Assembly: GCF_023155095.1 (NCBI RefSeq)
Contig: NZ_JAKNDA010000001.1
Location: forward strand, 310,001 to 374,000
Reading direction: 5' to 3'
Source of the DNA: Idiomarina aminovorans
GTDB lineage: Bacteria; Pseudomonadota; Gammaproteobacteria; Enterobacterales; Alteromonadaceae
DNA: 64,000 nucleotides
The notes under the pieces are model-generated. The model saw nothing but the letters and a program-made list of their open reading frames with translations. It did not search any database and was not told the origin of the DNA. This document shows positions 16,507 through 26,922 of the stretch, piece by piece. A program made the position numbers and the translations under genes. Position 1 is the stretch's first letter; every line of letters begins with the position of its first letter.

Positions 16507-19281
16507 TTACTTAACGTCGCTGTCACTAAGAATAGTGACTTCACCTAAATTCAGTGAACGCACTTTTTCTTCAATTTCTGCTAAGTCGCCAACGATAACC
16601 CAGGTCATAGCTTCCGGGGTTAATACCTCATCTGCATTTACCTGAATATCTTCAAGCGTAATAGCGTTTATGCGTTGACCATAACTTTCGAGATACTCAA
16701 CGTCTTTGCCTTTATTAAAGGTGCCGACTAAGCCGCTAAGCAAGCTGCCTTTGGTTTCGTAGGCGCCTGGTAATTTAGCTGTTTTATTTGCTTTTACTTT
16801 GGCCAGCTCGTCTGCTGTTGCAGGCTTATCACCTTCGTATTGAGTAAATTCTTTAATAATTTCCTCAATCGACTCTTTGGTTTTATCGGTTTGTACCGGA
16901 GCCAGAGCAACTAACAAGCCGGGGCCTTCGTTATCCAGCCAGATAGAGCGAGCACCATAAGACCAACCTTTATCTTCCCGTAAGTTCATGTTCAGACGGC
17001 TGGTAAAGCTACCACCAAGAACCGTGTTCATTACATCAACGGTATCGGCGTTATCGACTTGACCCGATGGAGCAATTTGTCCGGCAATTATGACGGATTG
17101 TGGGTTTCCGGGTTTATCGATGAGAAATACGCGACTGGTTTTTGAAACCATGGAGGCATCAAGTACCTTTTCTGGTTTATCAGAAGCCGGAGACTGCCAG
17201 CTGGCAAACTGCTCGTCTAATAGAGCTTGAGCTTGTTCAACGGTGGTATCGCCTACTATTACCAGTTTTGCGTTATCGGGGCGCAACCAGGTTTGAGCGT
17301 GCTGGACTAAGTCTTCGCGAGTTAAGGACTTAATAGATGCAGGCGTACCGGAACCCGTTAACGGCTGGCTGTAAGCATGTTCTTCGCCAAACATTAAACC
17401 CGGTAAAACACGTAACGCTTGAGTTTGAGGGCGAGCCTCTTCCTTGCGAATTCCTTCTAGCCAGTTTGAACGTTTACGCTCAATTTCTTCTTCAGAAAAC
17501 GCAGGGTTTTGTAAAATATCGTTCATTAGCGCTAAGCTTTCAGCCAAGTTCACACTGAGGGTATCCATACTAATGCGCGAGCTGTCGAGGCTGGCTGAGG
17601 CATTCAGGTTTGTACCCAGAGACTCCAGACGCTTGTTAAGCTCTAACGCGCTCAGGTTTTCCGTGCCTTCTTTTAGCATCGACATGGTGTAACTGGCTGT
17701 TCCCAGCTTCGCACCAACATCTGAGGCATAACCACTGTCAAAGACCAGGCTCATCTCAACCGTTGGCGTATCGCTGCGCTGGGCGAGGTAAACGTCTAAA
17801 CCGTTAGATAATGTGAACTGTTCAACTTCCGGCAGCTCAAGTTGTGGTAAGTCACCAATATTGGGTAATTGTGAACGGTCGGCATCGGTTTCCTGAGCCG
17901 TGTAGTCAGGTTGTGGTACAACATTAAGAACGAAGTCACCATTACTCAGCCATTTTTCAGCGGCATCCCGCAGGTTATTGACGGACGCTTGTTTGGTCCA
18001 TTTCATTTCTTTTTCATAAAAGCCCGGGTTTTCATGATAAACCGCACCGGAAGCCAGAATGTCGGATTTACCGCCAAAACCACCGACTTTTTCAGCGCGA
18101 CGAACAAAGTCTGCGGTGGTACTGAATTTAGTGCGTTGAAGTTCAGCAGCGGTTGGACCTTCAGTAATTAAACGCGAGACTTCTTCATTGATAATGGTTT
18201 CAATCTGTTCCAGTTCTACACCGGGTTTGGCGTCGGCAGTGATCATAAACTGACCGGCCAGTTTACGGCCATATTGGAAGGCACCAACAGAGCTGGCAAT
18301 TTGCTCATTGTAAACTAAGCGCTCATACAGGCGTGAATTCTTACCATTAGCAAGAATATCGGCCAGCAGGTTAAGGTACTCAGAGTCCGCCGTTCCCATT
18401 TGGGCGGTATTCCAGACTTTATAAACACGTGGAGCCGGTACACGGTCTTCCATGGTCGAGCGTTTTTGCTCGTCACGTTTCGCTACCCAGGCTTCCTGTT
18501 TCTGTAAGGGTTTGCCAGGACTGATGTCGGCAAAATATTTAGTGACCTTTTCTTTAGCGGTTGCAACATCGATATCACCCGCTAAAACTAATACGGCGTT
18601 TGCGGCGCCGTAGTAGTCTTCAAACCACTGATGAACGTCATCCAGAGAAGCGGCGTTTAAGTCTTCCATTGAACCAATGACTGACCATGAATATGGGTGT
18701 CCTTCAGGAAAGGTTTGTTCCGCAATGTAGCTCCAGGCTTTGCCGTAAGGCTGAGCCTCACCCTGGCGCTTCTCGTTTTGAACAACCCCCCGTTGCTCAT
18801 CCAGTTTGTCCTGAGTAACCGCTCCTAATAGGTGACCCATACGGTCTGACTCCATCCACAAAGCCATATCAAGCGCTGGAGTTGGAACGTTTTCAAAGTA
18901 GTTAGTACGGTCATTATTGGTGGTGCCATTCATTTCTGTTGCGCCGGCACGTTCAAACGGGCCGAAATACTCGTCATCGTAGTTTTCAGTACCGTTAAAC
19001 ATCAAATGTTCGAACAAGTGAGCAAAGCCGGTCTGACCGGGCTTTTCGTCCTTTGAGCCAACAGCGTACCAAACGTTAACGGCAACAATAGGAGCTTTGC
19101 GATCTTCATGAACAACGACAGTTAAGCCGTTATCTAATGTAAATGTCTCATAGTTGACTTTTACGTCGGGAAATTGTGACTGGCTCACAGCCTGTCCGTT
19201 GTTAGCCGGCTGAGTTGTCTGACAACCGCCAAGTAACACGGTTGCTACAGCAACAGCAGTTAAAGTTTTCATCATCTTCAT
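16507..19281 (-). CDS. M16 (insulinase-type) zinc peptidase lipoprotein
   Basis: A 924-residue exported protein. The N-terminus is a lipoprotein signal (VATVLLGGC, Cys20). The N-terminal M16 half carries the inverted zinc motif HLFEH (His88, Glu91, His92), and a distal glutamate is probable in the QNEKRQGEA helix about 75 residues on. The second half, from about residue 490, repeats the fold without the metal motif, as in pitrilysin-like and PqqL-like two-domain peptidases. It probably degrades peptides in the periplasm. The ribosome binding site (AGGA) is good, and the gene ends at a strong hairpin. Confidence 0.92.
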   Translation of the reverse strand: MKMMKTLTAVAVATVLLGGCQTTQPANNGQAVSQSQFPDVKVNYETFTLDNGLTVVVHEDRKAPIVAVNVWYAVGSKDEKPGQTGFAHLFEHLMFNGTENYDDEYFGPFERAGATEMNGTTNNDRTNYFENVPTPALDMALWMESDRMGHLLGAVTQDKLDEQRGVVQNEKRQGEAQPYGKAWSYIAEQTFPEGHPYSWSVIGSMEDLNAASLDDVHQWFEDYYGAANAVLVLAGDIDVATAKEKVTKYFADISPGKPLQKQEAWVAKRDEQKRSTMEDRVPAPRVYKVWNTAQMGTADSEYLNLLADILANGKNSRLYERLVYNEQIASSVGAFQYGRKLAGQFMITADAKPGVELEQIETIINEEVSRLITEGPTAAELQRTKFSTTADFVRRAEKVGGFGGKSDILASGAVYHENPGFYEKEMKWTKQASVNNLRDAAEKWLSNGDFVLNVVPQPDYTAQETDADRSQLPNIGDLPQLELPEVEQFTLSNGLDVYLAQRSDTPTVEMSLVFDSGYASDVGAKLGTASYTMSMLKEGTENLSALELNKRLESLGTNLNASASLDSSRISMDTLSVNLAESLALMNDILQNPAFSEEEIERKRSNWLEGIRKEEARPQTQALRVLPGLMFGEEHAYSQPLTGSGTPASIKSLTREDLVQHAQTWLRPDNAKLVIVGDTTVEQAQALLDEQFASWQSPASDKPEKVLDASMVSKTSRVFLIDKPGNPQSVIIAGQIAPSGQVDNADTVDVMNTVLGGSFTSRLNMNLREDKGWSYGARSIWLDNEGPGLLVALAPVQTDKTKESIEEIIKEFTQYEGDKPATADELAKVKANKTAKLPGAYETKGSLLSGLVGTFNKGKDVEYLESYGQRINAITLEDIQVNADEVLTPEAMTWVIVGDLAEIEEKVRSLNLGEVTILSDSDVK

Positions 19282-19491
19282 AGTGGTTCCTGAATTATTT
19301 ATTAAGCAACATAACTATACGAGAGGAAGCGCTCGTATGCATGCTTGTGTCTAAGCTAAATTGTAACGAAATTAAACATATGACGGCTTGTTGGTAAAAG
19401 TTGTGAAAATAAAGGTTCCAGTCAAGTCTTTTAATTACACAGACAATCAAGGATAATTGCGTCGGTTTTCAGCAAATAGAAACGGAAGCTT

Positions 19492-20124
19492 GTGAGTAAA
19501 ATAACAGTGATAGCGATAGCGGGCGCATCGGCGTCGGGAAAAAGCCTGTTTGCCTCCACGGTGTATCAGGAGTTGGTGGCTGAATTAGGAACTGACGGCA
19601 TTGCTATTCTGGCCGAAGACGCTTACTACCGTGACCAGAGTCATATGACCATGGAACAACGGGTGCTAACTAATTACGATCAGCCTGCTGCTTTTGAACA
19701 CGATTTGCTGAAGCAGCATTTGCGGCAGTTAAAAGTCGGTGAAGCGGTTGATATGCCGCAGTACAGCCATACCACACATACCCGCCTGGAAGAATCTATA
19801 CGGGTTGCTCCGGCGAAAGTTGTGATGGTTGAAGGCATTTTGCTGTTAACTGACGAAAAGCTACGTGAGCAGTTTGATATCTCGGTATTTATGGACACGC
19901 CTTTGGATATTTGTCTGCTGCGCCGTATCAAGCGCGATATTGAAGAGCGTGGACGTACGTTGCAGTCGGTTACTGAGCAATATGAGCAGTATGTTCGTCC
20001 CGCATTCTTTGACTTTATATTCCCGTCTAAGCAGTTTGCCGATATCGTTGTCACTCGCGGTGGTCAGAACGAAATCGCCATTGATATTATAAAAACAAAA
20101 ATACGTCAGTTGCTGGCGGAATAA
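19492..20124 (+). CDS. udk: Uridine kinase
   Basis: A 210-residue P-loop kinase that phosphorylates uridine and cytidine to UMP and CMP with ATP or GTP. It has the Walker A motif GASASGKS near the N-terminus, then [11 protein letters not shown], a [12 protein letters not shown] segment typical of uridine kinases, and [21 protein letters not shown] in the lid. The start is a GTG with GGAA upstream. It lies 13 bases before the CNT nucleoside transporter gene, so uptake and phosphorylation of nucleosides are encoded together. Confidence 0.95.
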   Translation: MSKITVIAIAGASASGKSLFASTVYQELVAELGTDGIAILAEDAYYRDQSHMTMEQRVLTNYDQPAAFEHDLLKQHLRQLKVGEAVDMPQYSHTTHTRLEESIRVAPAKVVMVEGILLLTDEKLREQFDISVFMDTPLDICLLRRIKRDIEERGRTLQSVTEQYEQYVRPAFFDFIFPSKQFADIVVTRGGQNEIAIDIIKTKIRQLLAE

Positions 20125-20137
20125 AATTGGTTTTTCT

Positions 20138-21346
20138 ATGAACAGTATTCTCGGCATTGCCGTCATCTTTCTCGTTGCATATTTAGTGTCAACGGATCGT
20201 AAAGCCATTCGTTGGCGAACGGTTCTCGGAGCATTCGGTATTCAAGTCGGATTAGCATGTATTGTACTCTACACCACTATAGGAAAAGAGTTACTACTGA
20301 GTTTTGCGGCCGGAATTTCGGAGGTTATTGGGTACACTCAGGCAGGTATCAATTTTCTATTTGGTGGATTAGCGTCTGAAGAGTTTGGTCTTGTTTTTGC
20401 CATTGAAGTTTTGTCGGTCATTGTTTTTTTCTCCTCTCTTATTTCCGTTTTGTACTACTTAGGCATTATGAAATGGATTATTCGCATTTTAGGCGGGGTG
20501 CTGCAAAGGTTGCTGGGTACCAGTCGCCCGGAATCGATGTCAGCGGCTGCCAATATTTTTGTGGGACAAACCGAAGCGCCAATGATGGTAAGGCCTTTTA
20601 TCGGCACTATGACGCGTTCTGAGTTGTTTGCGGTTATGGTAGGCGGGATGGCCTCAGTATCTGGCTCTGTTCTTGCTGGTCTGGCCGAGGTCGGAATTGA
20701 ACTGAAGTATCTTATTGCGGCAAGCTTTATGGCTGCTCCCGGTGGATTCTTAATGGCCAAAATGATGATTCCTGAATCAGAAAAGCCGCGTAACGATCTC
20801 AACGAAATTGAAGTAGAAGATAATTCAGTAAATGTCATTGACGCAGCAGCTCAAGGGGCATCTAGTGGCTTGCAGTTAGCAATGAATGTTGGCGCTATGC
20901 TATTGGCATTTGTGGCTTTAATAGCGTTGATAAACGGTATTTTTGGCTGGGTTGGTGGCTGGTTTGGCTATTCTGAACTCACCTTACAACAAATTTTTGG
21001 TTATGTATTTCAGCCGGTTGCCTATGTACTGGGCGTAAGCTGGGATGAGGCGAACCTGGCGGGAAGCTTTATCGGCCAGAAATTGGTTATTAACGAATTC
21101 GTTGCGTTTCTCGATTTTGTCAATTACAAAGATCAGTTAAGTGAAAACTCTCAGGTAATTATTACCTTCGTGCTTTGCGGTTTCGCGAATTTTTCATCTA
21201 TCGCTATTTTGCTTGGCGGGTTAGGTGGTATGGCGCCCAGCAGACGCCACGATATTGCCCGTTTAGGCATGCGTGCTTTATTAGCGGCAACTTTAGCAAA
21301 CATGATGAGTGCTGCAATTGCAGGCTTCTTTGTTTCACTAACCTAA
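20138..21346 (+). CDS. NupC-family concentrative nucleoside transporter
   Basis: A 402-residue polytopic membrane protein of the CNT family. The hallmark [17 protein letters not shown] is at about residues 128-145, and a second nucleoside/ion-binding region ([14 protein letters not shown]) is at about 310. It imports nucleosides driven by a proton or sodium gradient; sodium is likely in a marine host but is not shown by the sequence. It follows udk with a 13-base gap, which supports cotranscription and a nucleoside salvage role. Confidence 0.92.
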   Translation: MNSILGIAVIFLVAYLVSTDRKAIRWRTVLGAFGIQVGLACIVLYTTIGKELLLSFAAGISEVIGYTQAGINFLFGGLASEEFGLVFAIEVLSVIVFFSSLISVLYYLGIMKWIIRILGGVLQRLLGTSRPESMSAAANIFVGQTEAPMMVRPFIGTMTRSELFAVMVGGMASVSGSVLAGLAEVGIELKYLIAASFMAAPGGFLMAKMMIPESEKPRNDLNEIEVEDNSVNVIDAAAQGASSGLQLAMNVGAMLLAFVALIALINGIFGWVGGWFGYSELTLQQIFGYVFQPVAYVLGVSWDEANLAGSFIGQKLVINEFVAFLDFVNYKDQLSENSQVIITFVLCGFANFSSIAILLGGLGGMAPSRRHDIARLGMRALLAATLANMMSAAIAGFFVSLT

Positions 21347-21354
21347 AACGGTCT

Positions 21355-21380
21355 CGGGATCGCGTTTAACCACGATCCCG
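21355..21380. other. Hairpin between convergent nupC-like and tesB genes
   Basis: CGGGATCG and CGATCCCG form an 8-bp perfect inverted repeat around the tesB stop codon. No T-run follows directly on either strand, so its role as a terminator is uncertain. Confidence 0.4.
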
Positions 21381-22226
21381 CATGACTCCTTCCTGAATTG
21401 TCGATGCTACTAACAGACCAGCTCGCGTGAAAATTTGTCCACGAACTAAACCACGTTGACCGCTGGCCGACGGACTGTCTATTGCATAAAGCAACCAGTC
21501 GTCCATGCGAAAGTCGCGGTGGAACCACATTGCATGGTCAACGGTAGCGACCTGCATGTTGGGCTGAGCAAAACTTACACCATGAGGCTGCAATGCAGTT
21601 GGCAAGAAGTTAAAATCCGATGCATAAGCCAGTAAGTATTTATGAACGCGCTGATCATCTGGCATACCGCCATTTGCTCTAAACCAGACATAGCGGCGGG
21701 GTTTATCTTTTTCAGGCTTAAATGGATTGTAGGGCGTTACAAACCGCATTTCTATTGGCTTATCGCAGATGAACTTGTTGCGCAGAGGTGCGGGTATCAG
21801 TTCTTCGTGCTCGCGATAAATGTCCAAATCTGAAACTAAGCCTTCAGGCCCGGGGACTTCAGGCATGGTGTCCTGATGTTCAAAGCCTTCTTCCTGTTGC
21901 TGGAAAGATGCCGTCATGTAGAAAATGGGTTTACCATATTGTATGGCTTTGACTCTGCGTGCTGAAAAACTCTTACCGTCACGAATGTTTTCAACGTCAT
22001 AAACAATGGGCTTTTTGGCATCACCTGGACGCAAAAAGTAACTGTGAAACGAATGACACACTCGTTCCTGAGGTAACGTTTCTTTGGCTGCAGAAAGCGC
22101 CTGGCCAATCACCTGACCACCGAAGACAGCACCAAAGCCTAAATCCTGACTTTGTCCACGGTAAAGACCGTCTTCAATGCTTTCCAGGGTTAGTAAATTC
22201 AGTAAATCGTCGAGTACCTGACTCAT
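21366..22226 (-). CDS. tesB: Acyl-CoA thioesterase II
   Basis: A 286-residue double-hotdog thioesterase that hydrolyses medium- and long-chain acyl-CoA. TesB features are visible: [20 protein letters not shown] near the N-terminus, [34 protein letters not shown], and a second hotdog with [14 protein letters not shown] and [16 protein letters not shown]. The Asp/Ser-Thr/Gln catalytic set of TesB is compatible with VDHAMW and the ASGQRGL region. AAGGA lies 9 bases before the ATG. Monocistronic, convergent with the nucleoside operon. Confidence 0.95.
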   Translation of the reverse strand: MSQVLDDLLNLLTLESIEDGLYRGQSQDLGFGAVFGGQVIGQALSAAKETLPQERVCHSFHSYFLRPGDAKKPIVYDVENIRDGKSFSARRVKAIQYGKPIFYMTASFQQQEEGFEHQDTMPEVPGPEGLVSDLDIYREHEELIPAPLRNKFICDKPIEMRFVTPYNPFKPEKDKPRRYVWFRANGGMPDDQRVHKYLLAYASDFNFLPTALQPHGVSFAQPNMQVATVDHAMWFHRDFRMDDWLLYAIDSPSASGQRGLVRGQIFTRAGLLVASTIQEGVMRDRG

Positions 22227-22403
22227 CCATTATATCCTTACTTAATACGTTGAAGCCGATGTCTGGTTGATCTTAAACGCTTTTTAAAAACTATGTAATA
22301 TAAACACAATTTATAATAAAAATAGTTGTTTAACTGGGTGCTTAACCACCAGTTAATTGGCACAAACCTTTGATTTATGTTTTCATAAAAGCACAAATTT
22401 GAT

Positions 22404-22452
22404 GGCTGAAACGGTTGTATTTGTCTATATTTATATTTAAAACCGTTGAGCC
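22404..22452 (+). promoter_or_regulatory. Inverted repeat in the acnA leader
   Basis: GGCTGAAACGGTT and AACCGTTGAGCC form a nearly perfect inverted repeat with one extra base, separated by 24 AT-rich bases that contain possible -10 sequences. It ends 37 bases before the acnA ATG. It could be a repressor operator or a leader hairpin. The rest of the 263-bp gap shows no gene. Confidence 0.4.
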
Positions 22453-22489
22453 ATAAACTACGCTTTTATAAGCGAATGGGAGAGAATCA

Positions 22490-25159
22490 ATGTCGGGTAA
22501 AGACAGTCTAAAAACCTTAAGTTCGTTAGATGTTAAAGGAAAAACGTTTCATTACTACAGTTTACCGAAAGCGGAGGAAGCGTTAGGGGATATCTCGAAA
22601 CTTCCCGCTTCGATGAAAGTTTTGCTCGAAAACCTACTGCGTAATGAAGATGGCGAAACCGTGACCAAAGATGACTTGCAGGCTATGGTCGACTGGTCAA
22701 AGAAGAAGAAAATTGACCGTGAAATTCAATATCGTCCTGCTCGAGTGTTGATGCAGGACTTTACCGGCGTTCCGGGCATTGTTGATTTAGCTGCCATGCG
22801 AGACGCCGTAGCGAAAGCCGGACATGATCCTGAAGTTATTAATCCACTGTCTCCGGTCGACCTGGTTATCGACCACTCGGTTATGGTTGATAAATACGCG
22901 ACGAAAGGAGCCTTTAAAGCAAACGTTCGCTTCGAAATGGAAAGAAACAAAGAGCGTTATGAGTTTCTGAAATGGGGACAGGACACCTTTAAAAATTTCC
23001 GTGTGGTGCCGCCGGGCACCGGTATTTGTCATCAGGTCAACCTGGAATACTTGGGTAAGAGCGTTTGGACCAAAGAAGAAGACGGCAAGACGTTTGCCTA
23101 TCCCGATACCCTGGTCGGCACTGACTCACACACCACCATGATCAATGGTATTGGTGTATTAGGCTGGGGCGTAGGCGGTATTGAAGCCGAAGCCGCTATG
23201 CTGGGGCAACCGGTTTCGATGTTGATACCGGAAGTTGTGGGTTTCCGCATGACTGGCAAACTGAAAGAAGGTGTCACCGCTACCGACCTGGTATTAACGG
23301 TAACTCAAATGCTGCGCGAAAAGGGTGTTGTCGGTAAGTTTGTTGAATTTTACGGCCCGGGTCTGGGAAATCTGCCATTAGCCGATCGGGCTACTATTTC
23401 CAACATGTCGCCGGAATACGGTGCAACCTGTGGTTTCTTCCCGGTCGATGATGAAACTCTGCGTTATTTCCGCCTTTCCGGCCGCGATGAAGAAACCATT
23501 GAATTGGTTGAAAAATACTCGAAAGCTCAAGGTTTATGGCGCGATGACGACAACGAGCCCGAATACACCGATACGCTTGAATTAGATTTAAGTACAGTAA
23601 CCGCTTCACTTGCCGGTCCTAAACGTCCTCAGGACCGAGTGGATATGGAACAACTGGGCAGTAACTTTGACCTGATTCTGGAAACCAATGGTAAATCGGG
23701 CGAAAAAGACAAAGAAGTACAGGTAAAAGGTAAGGATTACTCGTTGTCGCATGGCGACGTCGTCATTGCTGCTATTACGTCTTGTACTAATACGTCCAAC
23801 CCCAGTGTTATGATGGCAGCCGGTCTGGTTGCTAAAAAAGCCGTGGAAAAAGGATTGGTTCGTAAGCCATGGGTTAAATCTTCACTGGCTCCGGGTTCTA
23901 AAGTGGTGACCGACTACTTCGCTAAAGCAGGCTTAGACGAATATCTTGATAAACTCGGTTTTAATCTGGTGGGTTATGGTTGTACTACTTGTATTGGTAA
24001 CTCAGGTCCACTGGATGATGAAATAACTGAAGCTATTAATGAAGGCAAACTGACCGTATCTTCAGTGCTATCGGGCAACCGTAACTTTGAAGGGCGTGTT
24101 CACCCCGAAGTTCAGGCTAACTGGTTGGCATCACCACCCCTGGTGGTTGCGTATGCATTATCGGGTACCACTCGTACCGATCTGAGTAAAGATCCTTTGG
24201 GTAAAGACTCAGAGGGTAATGACGTGTTCTTAAAGGACATTTGGCCAAGCAGTGCAGAAATTGCTGAAGTAGTAGAAATCGTTGATAACGAAATGTTCGG
24301 CAAAGAATACGGTGAGGTTTTTGAAGGTGATGAGGAGTGGCAGTCAATCAGTGTTGCTGAGGGCAATACTTACCAATGGCAAGATGATTCCACCTACGTT
24401 AAGAATCCCCCGTTTTTTGAAGGTATTGACAAGCCACTGGAAGCGCCAAGCGACATTAAAGACGCAAATGTGTTAGCAGTATTTGCTGATTCAATTACTA
24501 CTGACCACATCTCACCGGCGGGTGCAATAAAACCAGATTCACCGGCCGGTAAGTATTTGCAGGAAAATGGAGTGGAAGTTAAAGACTTTAACTCTTACGG
24601 TTCGCGTCGTGGTAACCACGAAGTGATGATGCGCGGTACTTTTGCCAATATTCGTATTAAAAACCAAATGCTGGATGATGTTGAAGGTGGTTACACCAAA
24701 TACATTCCTACTGGCGAGCAAATGCCAATTTACGACGCGGCTATGAAATATATGGAGAATAATACGCCGTTGGTTGTCCTGGCAGGTAAAGAATACGGTA
24801 CAGGCTCAAGTCGTGACTGGGCTGCCAAAGGTACGACTCTGTTGGGCGTTAAGGCCGTATTGGCTGAAAGCTACGAACGTATTCACCGTTCTAACCTGAT
24901 TGGTATGGGTGTTCTGCCACTTCAGTTTGCTGAAGATGAAGGCGTGAAAGAACACAAATTGACCGGTGAAGAGCAAATTTCGATTCTTGGTTTAGACAAT
25001 GATCTGAAACCGGGACAGCTGCTGAAAGTTGTTGCTAAACGCAAAGACGGCAGTGAGGTTGAGTTTGAAGCTAAGTGTCGCATCGATACCGGTAATGAAA
25101 TGAGTTACTACAAAAGTGGTGGTATCTTACATTACGTGTTGCGTGGAATGCTTAAATAA
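22490..25159 (+). CDS. acnA: Aconitate hydratase A
   Basis: An 889-residue [4Fe-4S] enzyme that interconverts citrate and isocitrate. The three cluster cysteines are recognisable in SCTNTSNP (one) and [10 protein letters not shown] (two). Active-site segments [45 protein letters not shown] and [12 protein letters not shown] are all present. Length and motif order are those of the AcnA/IRP1 type, not AcnB. GGGAGAG precedes the ATG. A strong terminator follows. It is monocistronic and supplies the TCA steps between gltA and the sdh-suc cluster. Confidence 0.97.
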   Translation: MSGKDSLKTLSSLDVKGKTFHYYSLPKAEEALGDISKLPASMKVLLENLLRNEDGETVTKDDLQAMVDWSKKKKIDREIQYRPARVLMQDFTGVPGIVDLAAMRDAVAKAGHDPEVINPLSPVDLVIDHSVMVDKYATKGAFKANVRFEMERNKERYEFLKWGQDTFKNFRVVPPGTGICHQVNLEYLGKSVWTKEEDGKTFAYPDTLVGTDSHTTMINGIGVLGWGVGGIEAEAAMLGQPVSMLIPEVVGFRMTGKLKEGVTATDLVLTVTQMLREKGVVGKFVEFYGPGLGNLPLADRATISNMSPEYGATCGFFPVDDETLRYFRLSGRDEETIELVEKYSKAQGLWRDDDNEPEYTDTLELDLSTVTASLAGPKRPQDRVDMEQLGSNFDLILETNGKSGEKDKEVQVKGKDYSLSHGDVVIAAITSCTNTSNPSVMMAAGLVAKKAVEKGLVRKPWVKSSLAPGSKVVTDYFAKAGLDEYLDKLGFNLVGYGCTTCIGNSGPLDDEITEAINEGKLTVSSVLSGNRNFEGRVHPEVQANWLASPPLVVAYALSGTTRTDLSKDPLGKDSEGNDVFLKDIWPSSAEIAEVVEIVDNEMFGKEYGEVFEGDEEWQSISVAEGNTYQWQDDSTYVKNPPFFEGIDKPLEAPSDIKDANVLAVFADSITTDHISPAGAIKPDSPAGKYLQENGVEVKDFNSYGSRRGNHEVMMRGTFANIRIKNQMLDDVEGGYTKYIPTGEQMPIYDAAMKYMENNTPLVVLAGKEYGTGSSRDWAAKGTTLLGVKAVLAESYERIHRSNLIGMGVLPLQFAEDEGVKEHKLTGEEQISILGLDNDLKPGQLLKVVAKRKDGSEVEFEAKCRIDTGNEMSYYKSGGILHYVLRGMLK

Positions 25160-25182
25160 CAATTTTAACAGAAAAGAAATTG

Positions 25183-25211
25183 AAGCCCGGCCAATGAGCC
25201 GGGCTTTTTTT
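25183..25211 (+). terminator. acnA terminator
   Basis: AAGCCCGGC and GCCGGGCTT form a 9-bp stem with a 6-base loop followed by T7. Its T-run overlaps the end of the convergent SDR gene. Confidence 0.93.
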
Positions 25212-25917
25212 ATATCATTAAGCCGCGGCCGCCATCGACTTTAATCGCTTCTCCGGTAATAAAGGGGTTGTCACGTAAAAAGCGAACGGTTTCTATCATT
25301 GGCTCTAACCCTCCTTCAACCCGTAATGGGGTCTCATCGAGTACTTGCGCCCGGTGCTCTTTATCATGCTCAGGTAAAAATAAAATGGGACCAGGCTGAA
25401 TGGCGTTGACTCTTACTGATGGTGCCAAGCTTTTAGCAAATGCCTGAGTCATATTGGCAAGTCCGGCTTTTGCGGCGCAATAGGCTATGTAGTCAGTGGA
25501 AGGGCGATCAGCATAGATATCTGTAATATTAATTACCAGCCCATTTTTTGACTGACCCAGCTTTGTTTGTAAGCCGTTAATGAGCAGATAAGGGGCCATG
25601 CCATGCACCTGAAATACAGCGGCGAGCGCATTGTTATCGTTATTAACAGTTTCGTTGTCGAAAAAACAGGATGCGTTATTGACCAAAAGGTCGATGGAAT
25701 CAGTGGCGTTATTAATTGTCTGGATCATGGTCTGAATACTATCAAGATCGGTGAAATCAGCCTGTACGGCGGTGGCACCAAGTGACTCTAATTCGTTAAT
25801 GCCTTTGCGTGAACTGTTGTAGTGAGCGAATAATTGATAGCCTTCAGCAAGTAAAGCCTTAGCCAACTCAAAACCGAAGCGTCGGCCGGCACCGGTAATA
25901 ACGGCTGTTTTTTTCAT
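25210..25917 (-). CDS. FolM-like SDR pteridine reductase
   Basis: A 235-residue short-chain dehydrogenase. The cofactor motif TGAGRRFGFELA has the arginine pair typical of pteridine reductases and FolM (dihydromonapterin reductase). NNAS and the catalytic Tyr/Lys (YIAYCAAKAG) are present, and the end VDGGRGLMI is SDR-like. A role in dihydro- or tetrahydropterin reduction with NADPH is likely and is strengthened by the upstream HPPK-like gene, whose stop overlaps this ATG (25914-25917). A general SDR role cannot be excluded. Confidence 0.8.
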   Translation of the reverse strand: MKKTAVITGAGRRFGFELAKALLAEGYQLFAHYNSSRKGINELESLGATAVQADFTDLDSIQTMIQTINNATDSIDLLVNNASCFFDNETVNNDNNALAAVFQVHGMAPYLLINGLQTKLGQSKNGLVINITDIYADRPSTDYIAYCAAKAGLANMTQAFAKSLAPSVRVNAIQPGPILFLPEHDKEHRAQVLDETPLRVEGGLEPMIETVRFLRDNPFITGEAIKVDGGRGLMI

Positions 25918-26285
25918 GGCGTGAGTCCTAAATCTGTGAGTAAAGAAGTTAAATACTCCGGAACTTGCGGTTTCTCCTCAAGCTTTCCGAGAATATCTAT
26001 ATCTATGGTGCGGTCTTTAAAACTGCGTTGTGGATCAGAGCGATCGCGCCCCAGTGCTTCCTCAATTCTATTAAACTCAGACTTGAGTTTCTCAGTCGTC
26101 ATTGGTGTCTGAATTATAAACAGAGCATTTAAAAAGTTTCTGTCGGTGTTCATATTCACCGGAGATGTGGGAATATTTCTCGAGAAACTTATGGTTTTTG
26201 ACAAAGCCTTTAGTTCAGCTTGTGCCTGAGAAAAATTTCTTTGGGGCTCTATGTTTGAACCAAGACTGCATAAGTACTTTTTCAT
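25914..26285 (-). CDS. Short HPPK-like protein (FolK paralogue)
   Basis: From the ATG at 26285 the product is 123 residues, against about 160 for normal HPPK (6-hydroxymethyl-dihydropterin pyrophosphokinase). It keeps the N-terminal CSLGSNIEPQRNF, the RNFLNALFIIQT segment, EEALGRDR and the magnesium-binding aspartates in RTIDIDIL. The usual C-terminal part with the PHYxMxxRxF ATP-binding block is absent, and the frame stops soon after. It may be a non-canonical pterin-binding or kinase protein. It is translationally coupled to the FolM-like gene. No clear ribosome binding site is seen. Confidence 0.72.
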   Translation of the reverse strand: MKKYLCSLGSNIEPQRNFSQAQAELKALSKTISFSRNIPTSPVNMNTDRNFLNALFIIQTPMTTEKLKSEFNRIEEALGRDRSDPQRSFKDRTIDIDILGKLEEKPQVPEYLTSLLTDLGLTP

Positions 26286-26430
26286 TGAATATCTGACCAC
26301 TGAACGTGAATAATATGTTGATTTGTATACGGGTAAAAACACCAAACAGATGACAGACTCAAATAGTTGAAATTGCAAAGATCTGTTGATAGCCTAAAAT
26401 TTCAACTAACGCTGGTGAGCAGAAGTCTTA

Positions 26431-26922
26431 ATGACGACACAGAAAACCTGCTTTAACTATCGATATACTTTGTTGGCTTTATGTCTGTTCTTCATGTTAC
26501 CAACAACCACGCTTGCAAGCTCCCTGACGCTAAGCGGGCCTGAGTCTGTTATTAAGGAAGGTTACTTTACCGTTTCTGTCCATGCTAATGATATTAATGA
26601 GCTTAACAGAATTACTATTGAGGTTGCCAGCGATTCGGATTTTACAGAGCGTACTCGCCAGTTTCCCGCATTAGGTGATTTTAAAGACATTTCGTTAACC
26701 GGCTTTAGCAACGGGAAATACTACGTACGCGCTCGGGCAGAAGATGCCAATAGACAAGCCTATGTGAGTAATACAGTCAAAATTACCGTAAAACATTACC
26801 CACTGTGGCAGGCTTTGACTTTATTTTTTATTGGTTTAGTTATTTTCATTACTTTAGTAGCAACCTTGTTGCTGCTGCATCGTCAATGGCTACATTCCAA
26901 ACAACATAAGCATCATGACTGA
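26431..26922 (+). CDS. Exported Ig/FN3-like protein with C-terminal membrane anchor
   Basis: A 163-residue protein. It has a signal peptide (about 1-29, ending TTTLAS), one beta-sandwich domain of FN3 or Ig type (about 30-120; the later FSNGKYYVRARAEDANRQ is typical of FN3 strands), and a membrane helix (about 126-150) with a His/Lys-rich cytoplasmic tail. The topology places the domain in the periplasm. Its last 8 bases overlap the symporter gene, so it is probably an accessory or substrate-presenting partner of that transporter. I do not know a named family. Confidence 0.75.
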   Translation: MTTQKTCFNYRYTLLALCLFFMLPTTTLASSLTLSGPESVIKEGYFTVSVHANDINELNRITIEVASDSDFTERTRQFPALGDFKDISLTGFSNGKYYVRARAEDANRQAYVSNTVKITVKHYPLWQALTLFFIGLVIFITLVATLLLLHRQWLHSKQHKHHD

